A DNA stretch of 61,897 nt from Actinomyces sp. oral taxon 448 str. F0400 (lineage in GTDB: Bacteria > Actinomycetota > Actinomycetes > Actinomycetales > Actinomycetaceae). A program made the position numbers and the translations under genes. Below, in pieces: positions 43,284 to 53,906 of this stretch (position 1 is its first letter; each line of letters opens with the position of its first letter). Under the pieces are notes generated by a model, which was not told where the DNA came from, ran no database searches, and was given only the letters and a program-made list of their open reading frames with translations. The stretch spans positions 54,510 through 116,406 of the forward strand of contig NZ_GL985606.1 in the NCBI RefSeq assembly GCF_000220835.1, read 5' to 3'.

Positions 43284-45053
43284 ATGAGATACGCCCTGAG
43301 AACACGACCGCGAGCCGCGGCCGCCGCCTTGAGCATCGTCGTGCTGTCGGCCGCCTCAACCATCTACCAGCCGCAGAGCCACGCCTCGCCGAGCGGCCCT
43401 CCGACCGACGCGAGCACGTCGATAACGAGCGGGGCGGCGCCCGCCGCCGACGGCGGAGCGGCCGCGCCCGAGGGCCTGGAGGACTTCTACGGTCAGCACC
43501 TGAGCTGGTCCGATTGCCCGGACGGCCCGGCCGGCCTCCAGTGCGCCACCGCCGCCGTACCCGTGGACTACAACGACCCGTCCGGGCGGACCGTCCCGAT
43601 CGCCCTCAAGCGCCTGCCCGCCTCCGACGGCGAGGCCGAGCTCGGAAGCCTGTTCCTCAATCCGGGCGGCCCCGGCGAGCCCGGCACCTCCATGGCCGCG
43701 GACGCGGCGAGCGTCTACACCCCCGAGATGCTCGCCGCCTACGACATCATCGGTTTCGATCCGCGCGGCACGGGCGAGTCGGCGGGTCTGACCTGCTGGA
43801 GTCCCGAGGAGCTCGAGCAGGCGCGCGACGACGAGCAGGCCGCCTCCCCGAACGGGCGGCCGGCCGGAGAGGACGGGACTCCGGGGATCGACCAAGACGA
43901 TGCGCCGACCGGCGCGCAGGCGGCCCAAGCCGACGGCGACGGCGCCGATGACTGGGACTCGATCGTGGCCTCGGGGGAGGCCGTCGCGGCCAAGTGCCGC
44001 CAGTACTCGCAGATCCCTGATCTCATCGACCACATGAGCACCCGGGACACGGCCCGCGACCTCGACGTCCTGCGCGCCGCCGTCGGAGACGGGAAACTGT
44101 CTTACATCGGCTACTCCTACGGGACCCTGATCGGGGCGACCTATGCCGAGCTCTTCCCGGCCAACGTCGGACGCACCGCCCTGGACAGCGCCGAAGATCC
44201 GGACCTGACCCGCTCGGAGGTGGTCGCCGGACAGGCCGAGCGTCGGGAGAATCGGATGCGCGAGTACATCGAGTACTGCCTCGGCCAGGAGGACTGCCCG
44301 CTGACGGGAGACGTCGATGGGGCCCGAGACCAGCTCTCCTCCTTCGTCACCGGATTGGATGCCGAGCCGCTCACCGTCACCCAGGACGGGCAGAGCACTC
44401 GGATGGACGCCTCCACGGCCCAGATCACCATGGAGAATCTGTGGCTGGCGCGGCCCGAGTACTGGCCGGCTCTCACCAGGGCGCTGTCCCAAGCGATGTC
44501 CCGGCATGACGGCACGGAGCTCGCACGCGTGGGCGCTCTGGCACCGGGGACGGGGCGGATCCAGACGGACGGCTCCGAGGATTCCCTGCGTTTCGTCGTC
44601 GCCCATGCGGCGGTGACGTGCGCCGACTCACCGGACGTTCCCGATCCGGCTCAGTGGCGGGCGACGGCGGCGGCGGACAACGCGGCGTACCCGTTCCTGA
44701 GCAGGTTCGGAACCAGCTCCTCGCGAATCGACGCCTACTGCCACGGCTGGGGCGTCACGTCGGATACCGAACCGTCGCAGATCCACGCCTCCGGCGCGGC
44801 ACCCATCCTTGTCGTGGGCGTCACGGGGGACTCCCAGACGCCCTATCCGTGGTCGCAGTCCCTGGCCTCCCAACTCGACTCCGGTCACCTGCTGACCGTT
44901 GAGGGCTACCAGCACGGCGCCTCCTGGGGCACCAACTCATGCGCCCTCTCGCGCGTCAGCGACTACCTGGTCAACGGCACTGTGCCGCAGGAGGAGACGA
45001 CCTGCTCGATCGACCCGCTGCCGGAGGACATCGCCAAGGCGCTCGCCGGGTGA
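43284..45053 (+). CDS. Secreted alpha/beta hydrolase, tripeptidyl aminopeptidase-like (paralogue 2)
   Basis: A 589-residue exported S33-type enzyme. The Sec signal (AAAAALSIVVLSAASTIY) has no lipobox, unlike the paralogue at 32375. Motifs: LNPGGPGEPGTS, Ser elbow GYSYGTLIGATYAE, Asp in VVGVTGDSQTPY, His in VEGYQHGASWG. A low-complexity acidic/Gly/Ala insert (~185-225) lies in the cap region. ATG 43284 is set by the signal peptide; the frame is open further upstream to 42630 but that reads against gntR. It would release tripeptides outside the cell. Confidence 0.9.
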   Translation: MRYALRTRPRAAAAALSIVVLSAASTIYQPQSHASPSGPPTDASTSITSGAAPAADGGAAAPEGLEDFYGQHLSWSDCPDGPAGLQCATAAVPVDYNDPSGRTVPIALKRLPASDGEAELGSLFLNPGGPGEPGTSMAADAASVYTPEMLAAYDIIGFDPRGTGESAGLTCWSPEELEQARDDEQAASPNGRPAGEDGTPGIDQDDAPTGAQAAQADGDGADDWDSIVASGEAVAAKCRQYSQIPDLIDHMSTRDTARDLDVLRAAVGDGKLSYIGYSYGTLIGATYAELFPANVGRTALDSAEDPDLTRSEVVAGQAERRENRMREYIEYCLGQEDCPLTGDVDGARDQLSSFVTGLDAEPLTVTQDGQSTRMDASTAQITMENLWLARPEYWPALTRALSQAMSRHDGTELARVGALAPGTGRIQTDGSEDSLRFVVAHAAVTCADSPDVPDPAQWRATAAADNAAYPFLSRFGTSSSRIDAYCHGWGVTSDTEPSQIHASGAAPILVVGVTGDSQTPYPWSQSLASQLDSGHLLTVEGYQHGASWGTNSCALSRVSDYLVNGTVPQEETTCSIDPLPEDIAKALAG

Positions 45054-45124
45054 TGGCCCGGCGGTGCGGGAGCCGATCGTGAGGAGGCCGGTCCGATCCG
45101 CCGACCCTCAGGACTCCGGCGGTC

Positions 45125-48031
45125 TCAGGACTTCTCAGAGGTCGACGAAGTCGACGACGACGCCGTCCTGCCGGTTGTCCTCTTCGTCGTCTTCCTCGTC
45201 GTCTTGCGGGGCGTGCGCTTCTTGGCCGGCCCCTTGGCGCGCTTGTCGGTGAGCAGCTCGTAGGCGCGTTCGGGGGTGACCGTGGCCGGGTCGTCCCCGC
45301 GGCGCAGAGTCACGTTGGTCTGCCCGTCGGTGACGTAGGGGCCGAACCGGCCGTCCTTGATGACGACGGGCCGACCCGTGTCCGGATCCGTGCCGAGCTC
45401 GCGCAGTGGAGCGCGCGCGGCCGCCCGGCCGCGGCGTCGCTTGGGCTGGGCGAACAGCTCCAGAGCCTGGTCCAGGGTGACCGTGAAGATCTGATCCTCG
45501 CTCTCCAGAGAGCGCGAATCCGCGCCCTTCTTCAAGTAGGGCCCGTACCGTCCGTTGTGCACGGTGATGTCGACGCCCTCGGCATCCTGACCGACGACGC
45601 GCGGCAGGTTCAGCAGGTCGAGAGCCTGCTCGAGAGTGACCGTCGACAGGTCCATGGTCTTCAGCAGGGAGGCGGTGCGCGGCTTGGGGCCCCTGGAGGT
45701 TCTGGCCCTCCTCGTGGTGCGCTTCTTCGGCTTGTCGGTCTTCCCGTCTTCGGCGTTCTCCTCCGGGGCCGCCTCGGGCTCGGGAAGAACCTCGGTGACG
45801 TAGGGCCCGTACCGGCCGTCCCTGGCGATGATCATGCGCCCGGTGGCCGGGTCGATGCCGAGCTCGCGGCCGTCGTCGGCCGCCCTCTCGAACAGTTCGC
45901 GCGCCCTGGCGACGGTGAGCTCGTCGGGGGCGACGTCAGCGGGCACATTGGCCCGCTTTCCCTCCGAGTCCTCAAGATAGGGGCCGTAGCGGCCCACCCG
46001 CACAGTGATGCCCTCGCCGATGTCAATGGAGTTGACGGCGCGGGCGTCGATATCCCCCAGATTCTCCACCAGCGCCCTGAGGCCGTGCTCGGCGCCTCCG
46101 TCATCGGTGGGGGCCGGCGTCTCGGCACCGGGATCCCCACGCCCGAAGTAGAAGCGGGTGAGCCAATCGACCCGGTCCTCCTGCCCGGCGGCGATGCGAT
46201 CGAGGTCCGCCTCCATGGAGGCAGTGAAGTCGTAGTCGACGAGGTCGGCGAAGTTCTCCTCCAGCAGCCGGGTGACGGCGAAGGCGAGCCAGGTGGGGAC
46301 AAGGGCCTGCCCGCGGTGATCGACGTAGCCCCGGTCGGAGATCGTCGACATGATCGCCGCATAGGTGGAGGGGCGACCGATCTCCCGCTCCTCCAGGGCC
46401 TTGACCAGGGACGCCTCGGTGTAGCGCGGCGGCGGGGTGGTCTCGTGACCGGAGGCCTGCGCCCCCAGCGCCGCCAGGTCCTGCCCCTCGGTCATCGCCG
46501 GCAGCCGGACGTCCTTGTCGCCCTTCGCACCGGCCCTTCCGCCCCCGGACTCCGACTCCGCCTCGTAGCGCTCGGCGTCGCGTCCCTCCTCGTAGGCGGC
46601 GAGAAAGCCCCGAAAGGTGATGACGGTGCCCGAGGCGGTGAAACCGGCCGTGGAGAAGGCCGGGCCCGCCTCCTGCGGGGCCCCGCCCGTCGGCTCCAAT
46701 GGCACCTCGACTCTCACGGTGGCGGTCGAGCCGACGGCGTCGGCCATCTGGGAGGCGACGGTGCGCTTCCAGATGAGCTCGTAAAGGCGGAACTGGGAGC
46801 CGGAGAGCTGACCGGAGACCTGGGCCGGGGTGCGGAAATGGTCTCCGGCGGGACGGATGGCCTCATGGGCCTCCTGGGCGCCCTTGACCCTCGTGGCGTA
46901 GACGCGCGGCCGGTCGGGCACGTACTCGGTCCCGTAGAGCTCGGCCACCTGGGCCCGCGCCGCGTCCACGGCCTGAGCGGACAGGACCGTCGAGTCGGTC
47001 CGCATGTAGGTGATGAAGCCGTTCTCGTACAGGCCCTGCGCCAGACGCATGGCCTCGCGCGGGTTCATGCGCAGCTTGCGGGAGGCCTCCTGCTGGAGGG
47101 TGGACGTGGTGAAGGGGGCGGCCGGACGACGCCTGTAGGGCTTCTCCTCGACCTGGGCCACGCGCGGCGTGCTGCGCACGACGGCATCGGCTACGGCCCT
47201 GGCGCCGTCCTCATGCAGGTGGACGGCGCCCGCCTCGACGGCGGCCGGGCGCAACGCCCCGGCGTCGGTGAAATCGCGTCCGGCGGCGACGCGACGCCCG
47301 TCCAGGGTCGCCAGGCGCGCGGTGAAGGCGGCCGCGCGACGAGCATCATCGCAGACGGCGGAGGGCGTGGTCGCGCCGGCGGCGGATGACTCCGACAGCG
47401 CCGACAACTCGGCCTCCACGCCCCAGTAGCCAGCGGAGACGAAGGCCATGCGCTCGCGCTCGCGCTCGACGACGAGGCGGGTGGCCACCGACTGGACGCG
47501 TCCGGCGGACAAGCCCGCGCGGATCTTGCGCCACAGGACCGGGCTGATCTCGTAGCCGACGAGGCGGTCGAGAATGCGGCGGGTCTCCTGAGCATCGACG
47601 CGATGCGCGTCCACATCGCGCGTATTGTCCAGGGCCCGGGTGACGGCCTCGCGAGTGATCTCCGTGAACGTCATGCGTCTGACAGGCACCTTGGGCTTGA
47701 GAACCTGGAGGAGGTGCCAGGCGATGGCCTCGCCCTCGCGGTCGTCATCGGTGGCGAGGTAGAGCTCGTCGGCATCCTTAAGAGCCCTGCGCAGGACGGT
47801 GACCGTCTTCTTCTTATCGGGGTTGATGACGTAGTAGGGCTTGAAGCCGTCGGAGACGTCGACGGCGAATTTGCCGTACGGGCCCTTCTTCTCGGCGGCG
47901 GGCAGCTCGGAGGGCTGCGCCAGGTCGCGGATGTGCCCGATGGAGGCCTCGACGTCGAAATCCTCGCCGAGGTAGGCGGCAATGGATCGGACCTTGTTGG
48001 GGGACTCGACGATGACGAGCTTGGTGGACAC
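45125..48031 (-). CDS. topA: DNA topoisomerase I (type IA)
   Basis: A 968-residue enzyme relaxing negative supercoils. TOPRIM domain (LVIVESPNKVRSI; acidic triad D95, D97, E99 in TDDDREGEA), the active-site Tyr342 in TYMRTDST, and five or so C-terminal repeats (GRYGPYLEDSEGKRANVP, NGRYGPYLKKG, DGRFGPYVTDG) of the actinobacterial type without zinc fingers. It ends in a Lys/Arg/Thr/Ser tail needed for processivity in mycobacterial relatives. The start is GTG 48031 with GGAAGG; the ORF upstream to 48295 is not conserved. Confidence 0.95.
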   Translation of the reverse strand: MSTKLVIVESPNKVRSIAAYLGEDFDVEASIGHIRDLAQPSELPAAEKKGPYGKFAVDVSDGFKPYYVINPDKKKTVTVLRRALKDADELYLATDDDREGEAIAWHLLQVLKPKVPVRRMTFTEITREAVTRALDNTRDVDAHRVDAQETRRILDRLVGYEISPVLWRKIRAGLSAGRVQSVATRLVVERERERMAFVSAGYWGVEAELSALSESSAAGATTPSAVCDDARRAAAFTARLATLDGRRVAAGRDFTDAGALRPAAVEAGAVHLHEDGARAVADAVVRSTPRVAQVEEKPYRRRPAAPFTTSTLQQEASRKLRMNPREAMRLAQGLYENGFITYMRTDSTVLSAQAVDAARAQVAELYGTEYVPDRPRVYATRVKGAQEAHEAIRPAGDHFRTPAQVSGQLSGSQFRLYELIWKRTVASQMADAVGSTATVRVEVPLEPTGGAPQEAGPAFSTAGFTASGTVITFRGFLAAYEEGRDAERYEAESESGGGRAGAKGDKDVRLPAMTEGQDLAALGAQASGHETTPPPRYTEASLVKALEEREIGRPSTYAAIMSTISDRGYVDHRGQALVPTWLAFAVTRLLEENFADLVDYDFTASMEADLDRIAAGQEDRVDWLTRFYFGRGDPGAETPAPTDDGGAEHGLRALVENLGDIDARAVNSIDIGEGITVRVGRYGPYLEDSEGKRANVPADVAPDELTVARARELFERAADDGRELGIDPATGRMIIARDGRYGPYVTEVLPEPEAAPEENAEDGKTDKPKKRTTRRARTSRGPKPRTASLLKTMDLSTVTLEQALDLLNLPRVVGQDAEGVDITVHNGRYGPYLKKGADSRSLESEDQIFTVTLDQALELFAQPKRRRGRAAARAPLRELGTDPDTGRPVVIKDGRFGPYVTDGQTNVTLRRGDDPATVTPERAYELLTDKRAKGPAKKRTPRKTTRKTTKRTTGRTASSSTSSTSEKS

Positions 48032-48207
48032 GACTGCCTTCCTCGCGGTTCGTCCGGCGGCGCCTCCCGTCACCGCGGGCCCCGCCGGAGCTGCCGGAGA
48101 CCGCCGGGCGGCCCCCGTGGCCGACTGTAACGCATCGTCCGGCGCCCCAGGACACGGTTTCACCCGCCGAACGAGCCGCCCGTCAGCCGGCGTCCCTCGT
48201 CCGCCGG

Positions 48208-49527
48208 TCAGTCGATCTCGCCCAGCGACGAGCGCAGAACCTCCATGCGACGGCGGATGACGGCCTCGTCGAAGGGCAGGTGCAGGCCCCGGCACTCGGC
48301 GGCCAGGGCCGCCATGCCGCGCACCTCCGGGGTACCGCGCTCGGCGAGGGCCGCCGCCTCGGCGACGGCGTCGGACGCCCCCCGGCCGCCGCGACGGTCC
48401 ACCCAGCGACTCAGGCGTCGTACCATGCGATCCAAACTCGGGGTGATCCGGCCCAGCTCGGCATCAAGGGCCGCCACGCCCTGCTCCACCTCGATGCACA
48501 ACGGCCCGAGTCGGGCGAAACCCTCGTCGAGAGCCCCGCACAGGTCGCGGATCGAGCCGGCCGGGTCCTCCTCACTGCCGTCCAGGACGGACCGGGCGAA
48601 GCGTCCGACCATGAGGGTGAGCAGACGCATGAGCGCCACCGAGTAGCGCAGCTCGAGCACCAGGCGGTGCAGGGCGTCCAGACGGTCGGGCAGGGCGCGC
48701 AGCGCCGGCGTCGACGCCCGGGAGAGCTCAATGACCTGCGAGGCCAGGGCGTCCGTCCTGTCCATGACGTTGAGGGAGCGCCCGCCCACGACCCGGGCGT
48801 AGGACTCGGCGCGGTCGGCGACGGCGAGGAGGACGCCCTCGGTGGCGGCCATGGAGGTCAGCAGACGCAGATATTCCTCGAGCTCGAAGACGAGCAGATT
48901 GGTGTCCCTCTCTATCTGACCCGTCACCGTCAGGATACGGGTCACGGGACCGCTGACAGGGGGCGCGGCGGGCACGCGCACGCCCGCGGAGACCAGGGCG
49001 GAGACCTCGCGGGGCAGTTGCGCCAGGGTCATCGCGTGCAGAGACTCGTACCCCAGCGCACCCAGCTCGCGAGCCAGTTCATCGCCCCCGTACTCGCCGA
49101 TCCGGTGCCGCGAGGCGCCGCGCGCCGCGATCTCGCGCTCCCGCGCCCGCACACCGCGGTAGACCTGCTCGACGGCCTGCTGGGTGTCGGTGTCGAGCGG
49201 CTTGGTGCGCACCGACAAGTACCCGCCCGAGATCGGCACGATGGTGGCGAAAACGCGGTAGTCGAGCCCGTCGGCCGCGCGGTTGAGCACGTAGGCGCAC
49301 ACCGGCAGGCCGGCGAGGAGATCGTCCCACATAAGCTTGAAGACGCCCGCCGGCATGTCCAGGTGGCGGATGATGTTGTGCGGGGCCCCGATCACCCTGT
49401 CGCGCGTGTAGCGCGACAGGGTGTCGAAGGTGCGGTTGGACCGCTGGATAACGCCCTTGGGGTCAGTCGTCGAGAAGAAGATGTCGTCCGGTCCGAAGAA
49501 CCGCTCATAGCCGACCTGAGACTCCAC
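48208..49527 (-). CDS. Aer-like PAS protein 1 with helical C-terminus
   Basis: A 439-residue soluble protein. Residues ~1-115 form an Aer-type PAS domain (DIFFSTTDPKGVIQRSN, GAPHNIIRHLDMPAGVFKLM, WDDLLAGLPVCAYVLNRA, YLSVRTKP), the class that often binds flavin or haem for redox sensing. The rest is a long helical, Leu/Ala/Arg-rich region with no methyl-accepting, kinase, GGDEF or HTH motif that I can find. The start is GTG 49527 behind AGGAGAGGA. A paralogue is 67 bp upstream on the same strand. Function unknown. Confidence 0.8.
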   Translation of the reverse strand: MESQVGYERFFGPDDIFFSTTDPKGVIQRSNRTFDTLSRYTRDRVIGAPHNIIRHLDMPAGVFKLMWDDLLAGLPVCAYVLNRAADGLDYRVFATIVPISGGYLSVRTKPLDTDTQQAVEQVYRGVRAREREIAARGASRHRIGEYGGDELARELGALGYESLHAMTLAQLPREVSALVSAGVRVPAAPPVSGPVTRILTVTGQIERDTNLLVFELEEYLRLLTSMAATEGVLLAVADRAESYARVVGGRSLNVMDRTDALASQVIELSRASTPALRALPDRLDALHRLVLELRYSVALMRLLTLMVGRFARSVLDGSEEDPAGSIRDLCGALDEGFARLGPLCIEVEQGVAALDAELGRITPSLDRMVRRLSRWVDRRGGRGASDAVAEAAALAERGTPEVRGMAALAAECRGLHLPFDEAVIRRRMEVLRSSLGEID

Positions 49528-49594
49528 GTCCGTCCTCTCCTGAGTGCTCGTTGCACGTCGTCACGCGCCCCCGAGCCAGGCAGAGGCGAACTGT

Positions 49595-50947
49595 TCATAC
49601 CAAATCAAGAATAACGTTAGCTATCGACGTGCCAGCATCGTCCATCGCAACCGTGTCGTAAGAGAGATCCAAGCCGCGGCAGCGAGCGGCGAGCGTCGCC
49701 AATGAGGACATCTCCGGGAACCCGGTCCCGGCCAGGCCGGCGGCCTCCTCCAGGAGGGCTCGGACGTCTCCCTGCGCGCCCTCGTGCAGCGAGGCGCCCT
49801 CGCTCTGGAGCGCGCGCAGCCACCGATCGAAAGGGCGTCGGGTGCGATCGAGGTCGGAGACGACCAGGCGCATCGCGCCGTCGAGCGCGTCGCGCTGGGC
49901 GGCCAGCTCGGTGCAGGCGGCACCGACCTTCTTCAGATCGACCGTGAGAGCGTGGTGGAGTTCTGTCATGGCGGCGGGAACGTCCTCCTCTGCACCGTCG
50001 ACCACGGCGGCGGCGTAGGAGCCGAGCACCAGCGTGTGCAGCCGCATGAGGGAGGCGTGGAAGCTTAGCTGCTGGACGGCGCGGTACAGGGAGACGACCG
50101 TCGCGGTCAGGCCCGTGAGCTGCTCGACGGCATGACCGGTGCGCTCGGCCACGCGCGAGGCGACGCTGGGCACGGAGGACTCGGGGTCCTGACTGTCGAG
50201 CGTGGCGACCAGCTCGCCGGTGCGCCGCGCCCGCTCGATGATCGAAGGAGCCTCCTGCATCCAGGAGCCCAACCCGTCCAACAGCGAGCGGTACCCGGTC
50301 ATCTGCCCCACGAGAGTATCGCTGTCGCGCTCGATGTCGCGCGCGCGAGCGAGAATAGCGGCGGCGGGGCCCTCCATCCCGTCACGGGTCGGCACGTGCA
50401 CGCCCCTGTTGATGAGGTACACGGCCTCGGTGGGCAGGGCCGCCATGCTGAAAGCCGCCAGCGAGGAGTAGCCGAGGGCGTTGAGTTCACTCAGAAGGGC
50501 CCCGGCCCCCTTCTCGGCGACCTCACGGCGGCCCGAGCCCTGCTCGGCCGCCTCGTGCTCGAGCGCGCGCACGCGACCGTAGACCTCGCGGACCGTGGCG
50601 AAGGCATTCTCGTCGAGAGGCTTGGTGCGCACCGAAACGTAACCGTCCTGGACGGCGGTCACAGTTGCGAAGACCCAGTAGTCGAGCCCGTCACCAGCGC
50701 GGTTGAGCACGTAGGTGCACACCGGCCGCCCGGCCTCCAGGTCGTCCCACATGAGCTTGAAGACACCCGCCGGCATGTCGTCATGGCGAATGATGTTGTG
50801 CGGAGCACCGACCATCTCCTCGCGCGAGTGGCGTGCCAGGAAGAGGAAGGTCCGGTTCGCGTTGCGGATGACGCCCTTGAGGTCCGCCGTTGAGAAGAAG
50901 ACGTCCTCGACGTCGAAGAGTCGTTCATTGCCCTGGATGGTTTCCAC
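49595..50947 (-). CDS. Aer-like PAS protein 2 with helical C-terminus
   Basis: A 450-residue paralogue of the gene at 48208, with the same order: PAS (DVFFSTADLKGVIRNAN, GAPHNIIRHDDMPAGVFKLM, WDDLEAGRPVCTYVLNRAGD, YVSVRTKP) then ~330 helical residues ending in the shared closing block SLATLAARCRGLDLSYD. The PAS domains are far more alike than the tails. The start is GTG 50947 with a weak ribosome site. It is divergent from the response regulator at 51154 across 206 bp. Confidence 0.8.
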   Translation of the reverse strand: METIQGNERLFDVEDVFFSTADLKGVIRNANRTFLFLARHSREEMVGAPHNIIRHDDMPAGVFKLMWDDLEAGRPVCTYVLNRAGDGLDYWVFATVTAVQDGYVSVRTKPLDENAFATVREVYGRVRALEHEAAEQGSGRREVAEKGAGALLSELNALGYSSLAAFSMAALPTEAVYLINRGVHVPTRDGMEGPAAAILARARDIERDSDTLVGQMTGYRSLLDGLGSWMQEAPSIIERARRTGELVATLDSQDPESSVPSVASRVAERTGHAVEQLTGLTATVVSLYRAVQQLSFHASLMRLHTLVLGSYAAAVVDGAEEDVPAAMTELHHALTVDLKKVGAACTELAAQRDALDGAMRLVVSDLDRTRRPFDRWLRALQSEGASLHEGAQGDVRALLEEAAGLAGTGFPEMSSLATLAARCRGLDLSYDTVAMDDAGTSIANVILDLV

Positions 50948-51153
50948 GGAGTATCCCGGTCCGGTAGAAGTGAAATCTGTGCACCGTCAAGAGTGCCACC
51001 AGCCAGTCCGACAGCGCACCTCACCCAGCGGTCACAAAGCCGTAACACGGGTAGTAAGCGGTTCATCTCACACGGGGCCGTCGTTCGTCGACCCGCGGAC
51101 GCGGGATGCCCGTCACACAGCCTCGACACAGGAAGGTCTTGTTTGATGGCGGC

Positions 51154-51897
<744 letters not shown>

Positions 51898-51921
51898 GCC
51901 GAGCCGAGTCCGCATCGCATC

Positions 51922-53802
51922 GTGAGCACCTCCTCCGCGCCCCGCCCGCGCAGCCTGCGCACCCGCCTCGTCGTCGGCGTGCTCGGCCTCGTGCTCGTCA
52001 TGGCCGCCACCATGGGGGCCTTCTCCACGATCACGCTGCATCACACGCTCATGAACCGGCTCGATGACCAGCTGACAGCGGCGTCCCACCGTGCCGAGGC
52101 CCGCCGTCACGGGGAGGAGCACGACGGGTCCACCCTCGACCAGCAGGCCCCCGACTCGGCCGTCCCGAGCGCGAGCCCCGCGGAGCCGTCGGCGACGTCG
52201 TCGCCCGCTCCCTCCGCGCCGGCGACCCACACCTGCGGAGACCAGGACCCCGCCGCCGTGCCGGGCGCCAAACCGGTCCCCGCCGGGCTCGACGCCGCCG
52301 GGCAGGCGACCGGCACACTGACCCTCATCGCCTCCGGCGCATCCGACACCGGCAGCGCCGACGATTCCGGCGACGGAGATGGCGCAGACGGCGGAGATGC
52401 GGACCACTCGAGCGGCACGGCGCCCGCCTCCGCGACGGTGACGGCCGGTTACATCGACGACGACGGCCGCTACCAGAGCCTGGCTCCAGCCGAGTGCCAG
52501 GTGCTGCTGTCCCTGGAGACGACCGGGGAACCGGTCACCGTCGGCATCGACTCCCTGGGCGACTACAGGGTGCTGGCCTCTAAGGACGCGACCACGGGCG
52601 ACATCGTCATCACGGGCCTGTCCATGAAGGCCGACAACACGCTCGTGCGCACCCAGCTTCTCGTGGAGGGGGCCATCGTCGTGATCGGCACCCTTATCGC
52701 GGCCCTGGCCGGACGGACCATGGTGCGATCCTCGCTCACCCCCCTGGAGCGGGTCGCCTCCACGGCCGAGCGCGTCGCCTCCCAGCCGCTGGCGCGCGGA
52801 GAGGTCAGCATCGACGAGCGCGTCCCCGGCGAGGATCTGACCTCCTCCCGAGAGGTCGGGCAGGTCGGTTCGGCGCTCAACACTCTGCTGGGGCACGTCG
52901 ACGACGCTCTGACGGCGCGTCAGCACAGCGAGACGCAGGTGCGCCAGTTCGTGGCCGACGCCTCCCACGAGCTGCGCACCCCGCTGGCCTCGATCCGCGG
53001 GTACACCGAACTCATCGCCCGGGAGGGGGCCGACGCAGCCCTGCCCGATGAGGCCGTGCACGCCCTGGAGCGGGTCCACTCCGAATCGCTGCGGATGAGC
53101 CGACTCGTGGAGGATCTGCTGCTCCTGGCGCGCCTGGACGCCGGACGCGATCTGAACCGCGATGAGGTCGATCTCGTCGGTATCCTGCTGGACACGGTCT
53201 CCGATGCGCGCGCCGCGGGCCCCGACCACGAGTGGGAGCTCGACCTGGCCGCCCTGGACGCGCCGGCGGATCTGGGAGAGGACGAGCGCGACGACTTCGA
53301 GCCCGAGCCGCCGTTGGTCCTGGGAGACGAGGCGCGGCTGCGCCAGGTCCTGGTCAACCTCCTGGCCAACGCCCGCGTCCACACGCCTGCGGGCTCGCAT
53401 GTGATCACGACCCTGTCGCGTCGCACGGCCCCGGTCGCCTCGGACGCTCCGAACGGCTCGGGCGAACGGGAACGGGGCGGTCGGGATGTCTCTTCTGGCG
53501 GGGCCGCCGCAGCGGCGGCCCCGCCGGGAGAGGAGCTCGTCATCACGATCTCCGACGACGGCCCGGGCATCGAGGCGGCCGTGCGCGGGCGACTGTTCGA
53601 GCGCTTCGCCCGCGGGGACGCCTCCCGGGAGCGGCGCACGGGGTCAACGGGTCTGGGGATGAGCATCGCACTGGCGATCGTCGTCTCCCACGGCGGCACG
53701 CTCACCGTGGACAGCATCTGCGCCGGGGAGGACCCGGTCCATCCGCAGGCGCACGGAACAATCTTCACGGTCGCCCTGCCCGCAGCGCCAGCGGCGGATT
53801 AG
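51922..53802 (+). CDS. Sensor histidine kinase, low-complexity extracellular domain
   Basis: A 626-residue kinase: TM1 (LVVGVLGLVLVMAATMGAFS), an outer region of ~185 residues that is largely Ser/Ala/Pro/Asp/Gly-rich with two Cys, TM2 (LLVEGAIVVIGTLIAALAG), HAMP, H-box (FVADASHELRTPLASIRGY), N-box (NLLANARVHTPAG), G-boxes (SDDGPGIEAA, GSTGLGMSIALA). An insert of ~40 Gly/Ala/Ser/Arg residues lies between the N-box and the first G-box. Start GTG 51922. Pairs with the regulator upstream. Confidence 0.92.
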   Translation: MSTSSAPRPRSLRTRLVVGVLGLVLVMAATMGAFSTITLHHTLMNRLDDQLTAASHRAEARRHGEEHDGSTLDQQAPDSAVPSASPAEPSATSSPAPSAPATHTCGDQDPAAVPGAKPVPAGLDAAGQATGTLTLIASGASDTGSADDSGDGDGADGGDADHSSGTAPASATVTAGYIDDDGRYQSLAPAECQVLLSLETTGEPVTVGIDSLGDYRVLASKDATTGDIVITGLSMKADNTLVRTQLLVEGAIVVIGTLIAALAGRTMVRSSLTPLERVASTAERVASQPLARGEVSIDERVPGEDLTSSREVGQVGSALNTLLGHVDDALTARQHSETQVRQFVADASHELRTPLASIRGYTELIAREGADAALPDEAVHALERVHSESLRMSRLVEDLLLLARLDAGRDLNRDEVDLVGILLDTVSDARAAGPDHEWELDLAALDAPADLGEDERDDFEPEPPLVLGDEARLRQVLVNLLANARVHTPAGSHVITTLSRRTAPVASDAPNGSGERERGGRDVSSGGAAAAAAPPGEELVITISDDGPGIEAAVRGRLFERFARGDASRERRTGSTGLGMSIALAIVVSHGGTLTVDSICAGEDPVHPQAHGTIFTVALPAAPAAD

Positions 53803-53906
53803 CGCCGAACGTCACCGCATCACCGCGGCGGGGCCGCGCACCCCACGGTTCCCGCTGTGCGCGGCGCCTGTACGGAGATACGCAGGTCCCGCACGCGCGG
53901 GCCCCG

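Noticed and set aside
45557-47389. 610-codon open frame opposite topA
   Set aside because: Antisense shadow; topA on the other strand has all catalytic motifs.
48032-48295. 88-residue extension of topA
   Set aside because: Pro/Ala/Arg-rich and unlike any topoisomerase N-terminus; GTG 48031 has a good ribosome site and starts with the TOPRIM strand.
48208-50947. Chemotaxis receptors (Aer)
   Set aside because: Only the PAS domain fits; there is no HAMP, no methyl-accepting signalling hairpin and no che or flagellar gene in the window.
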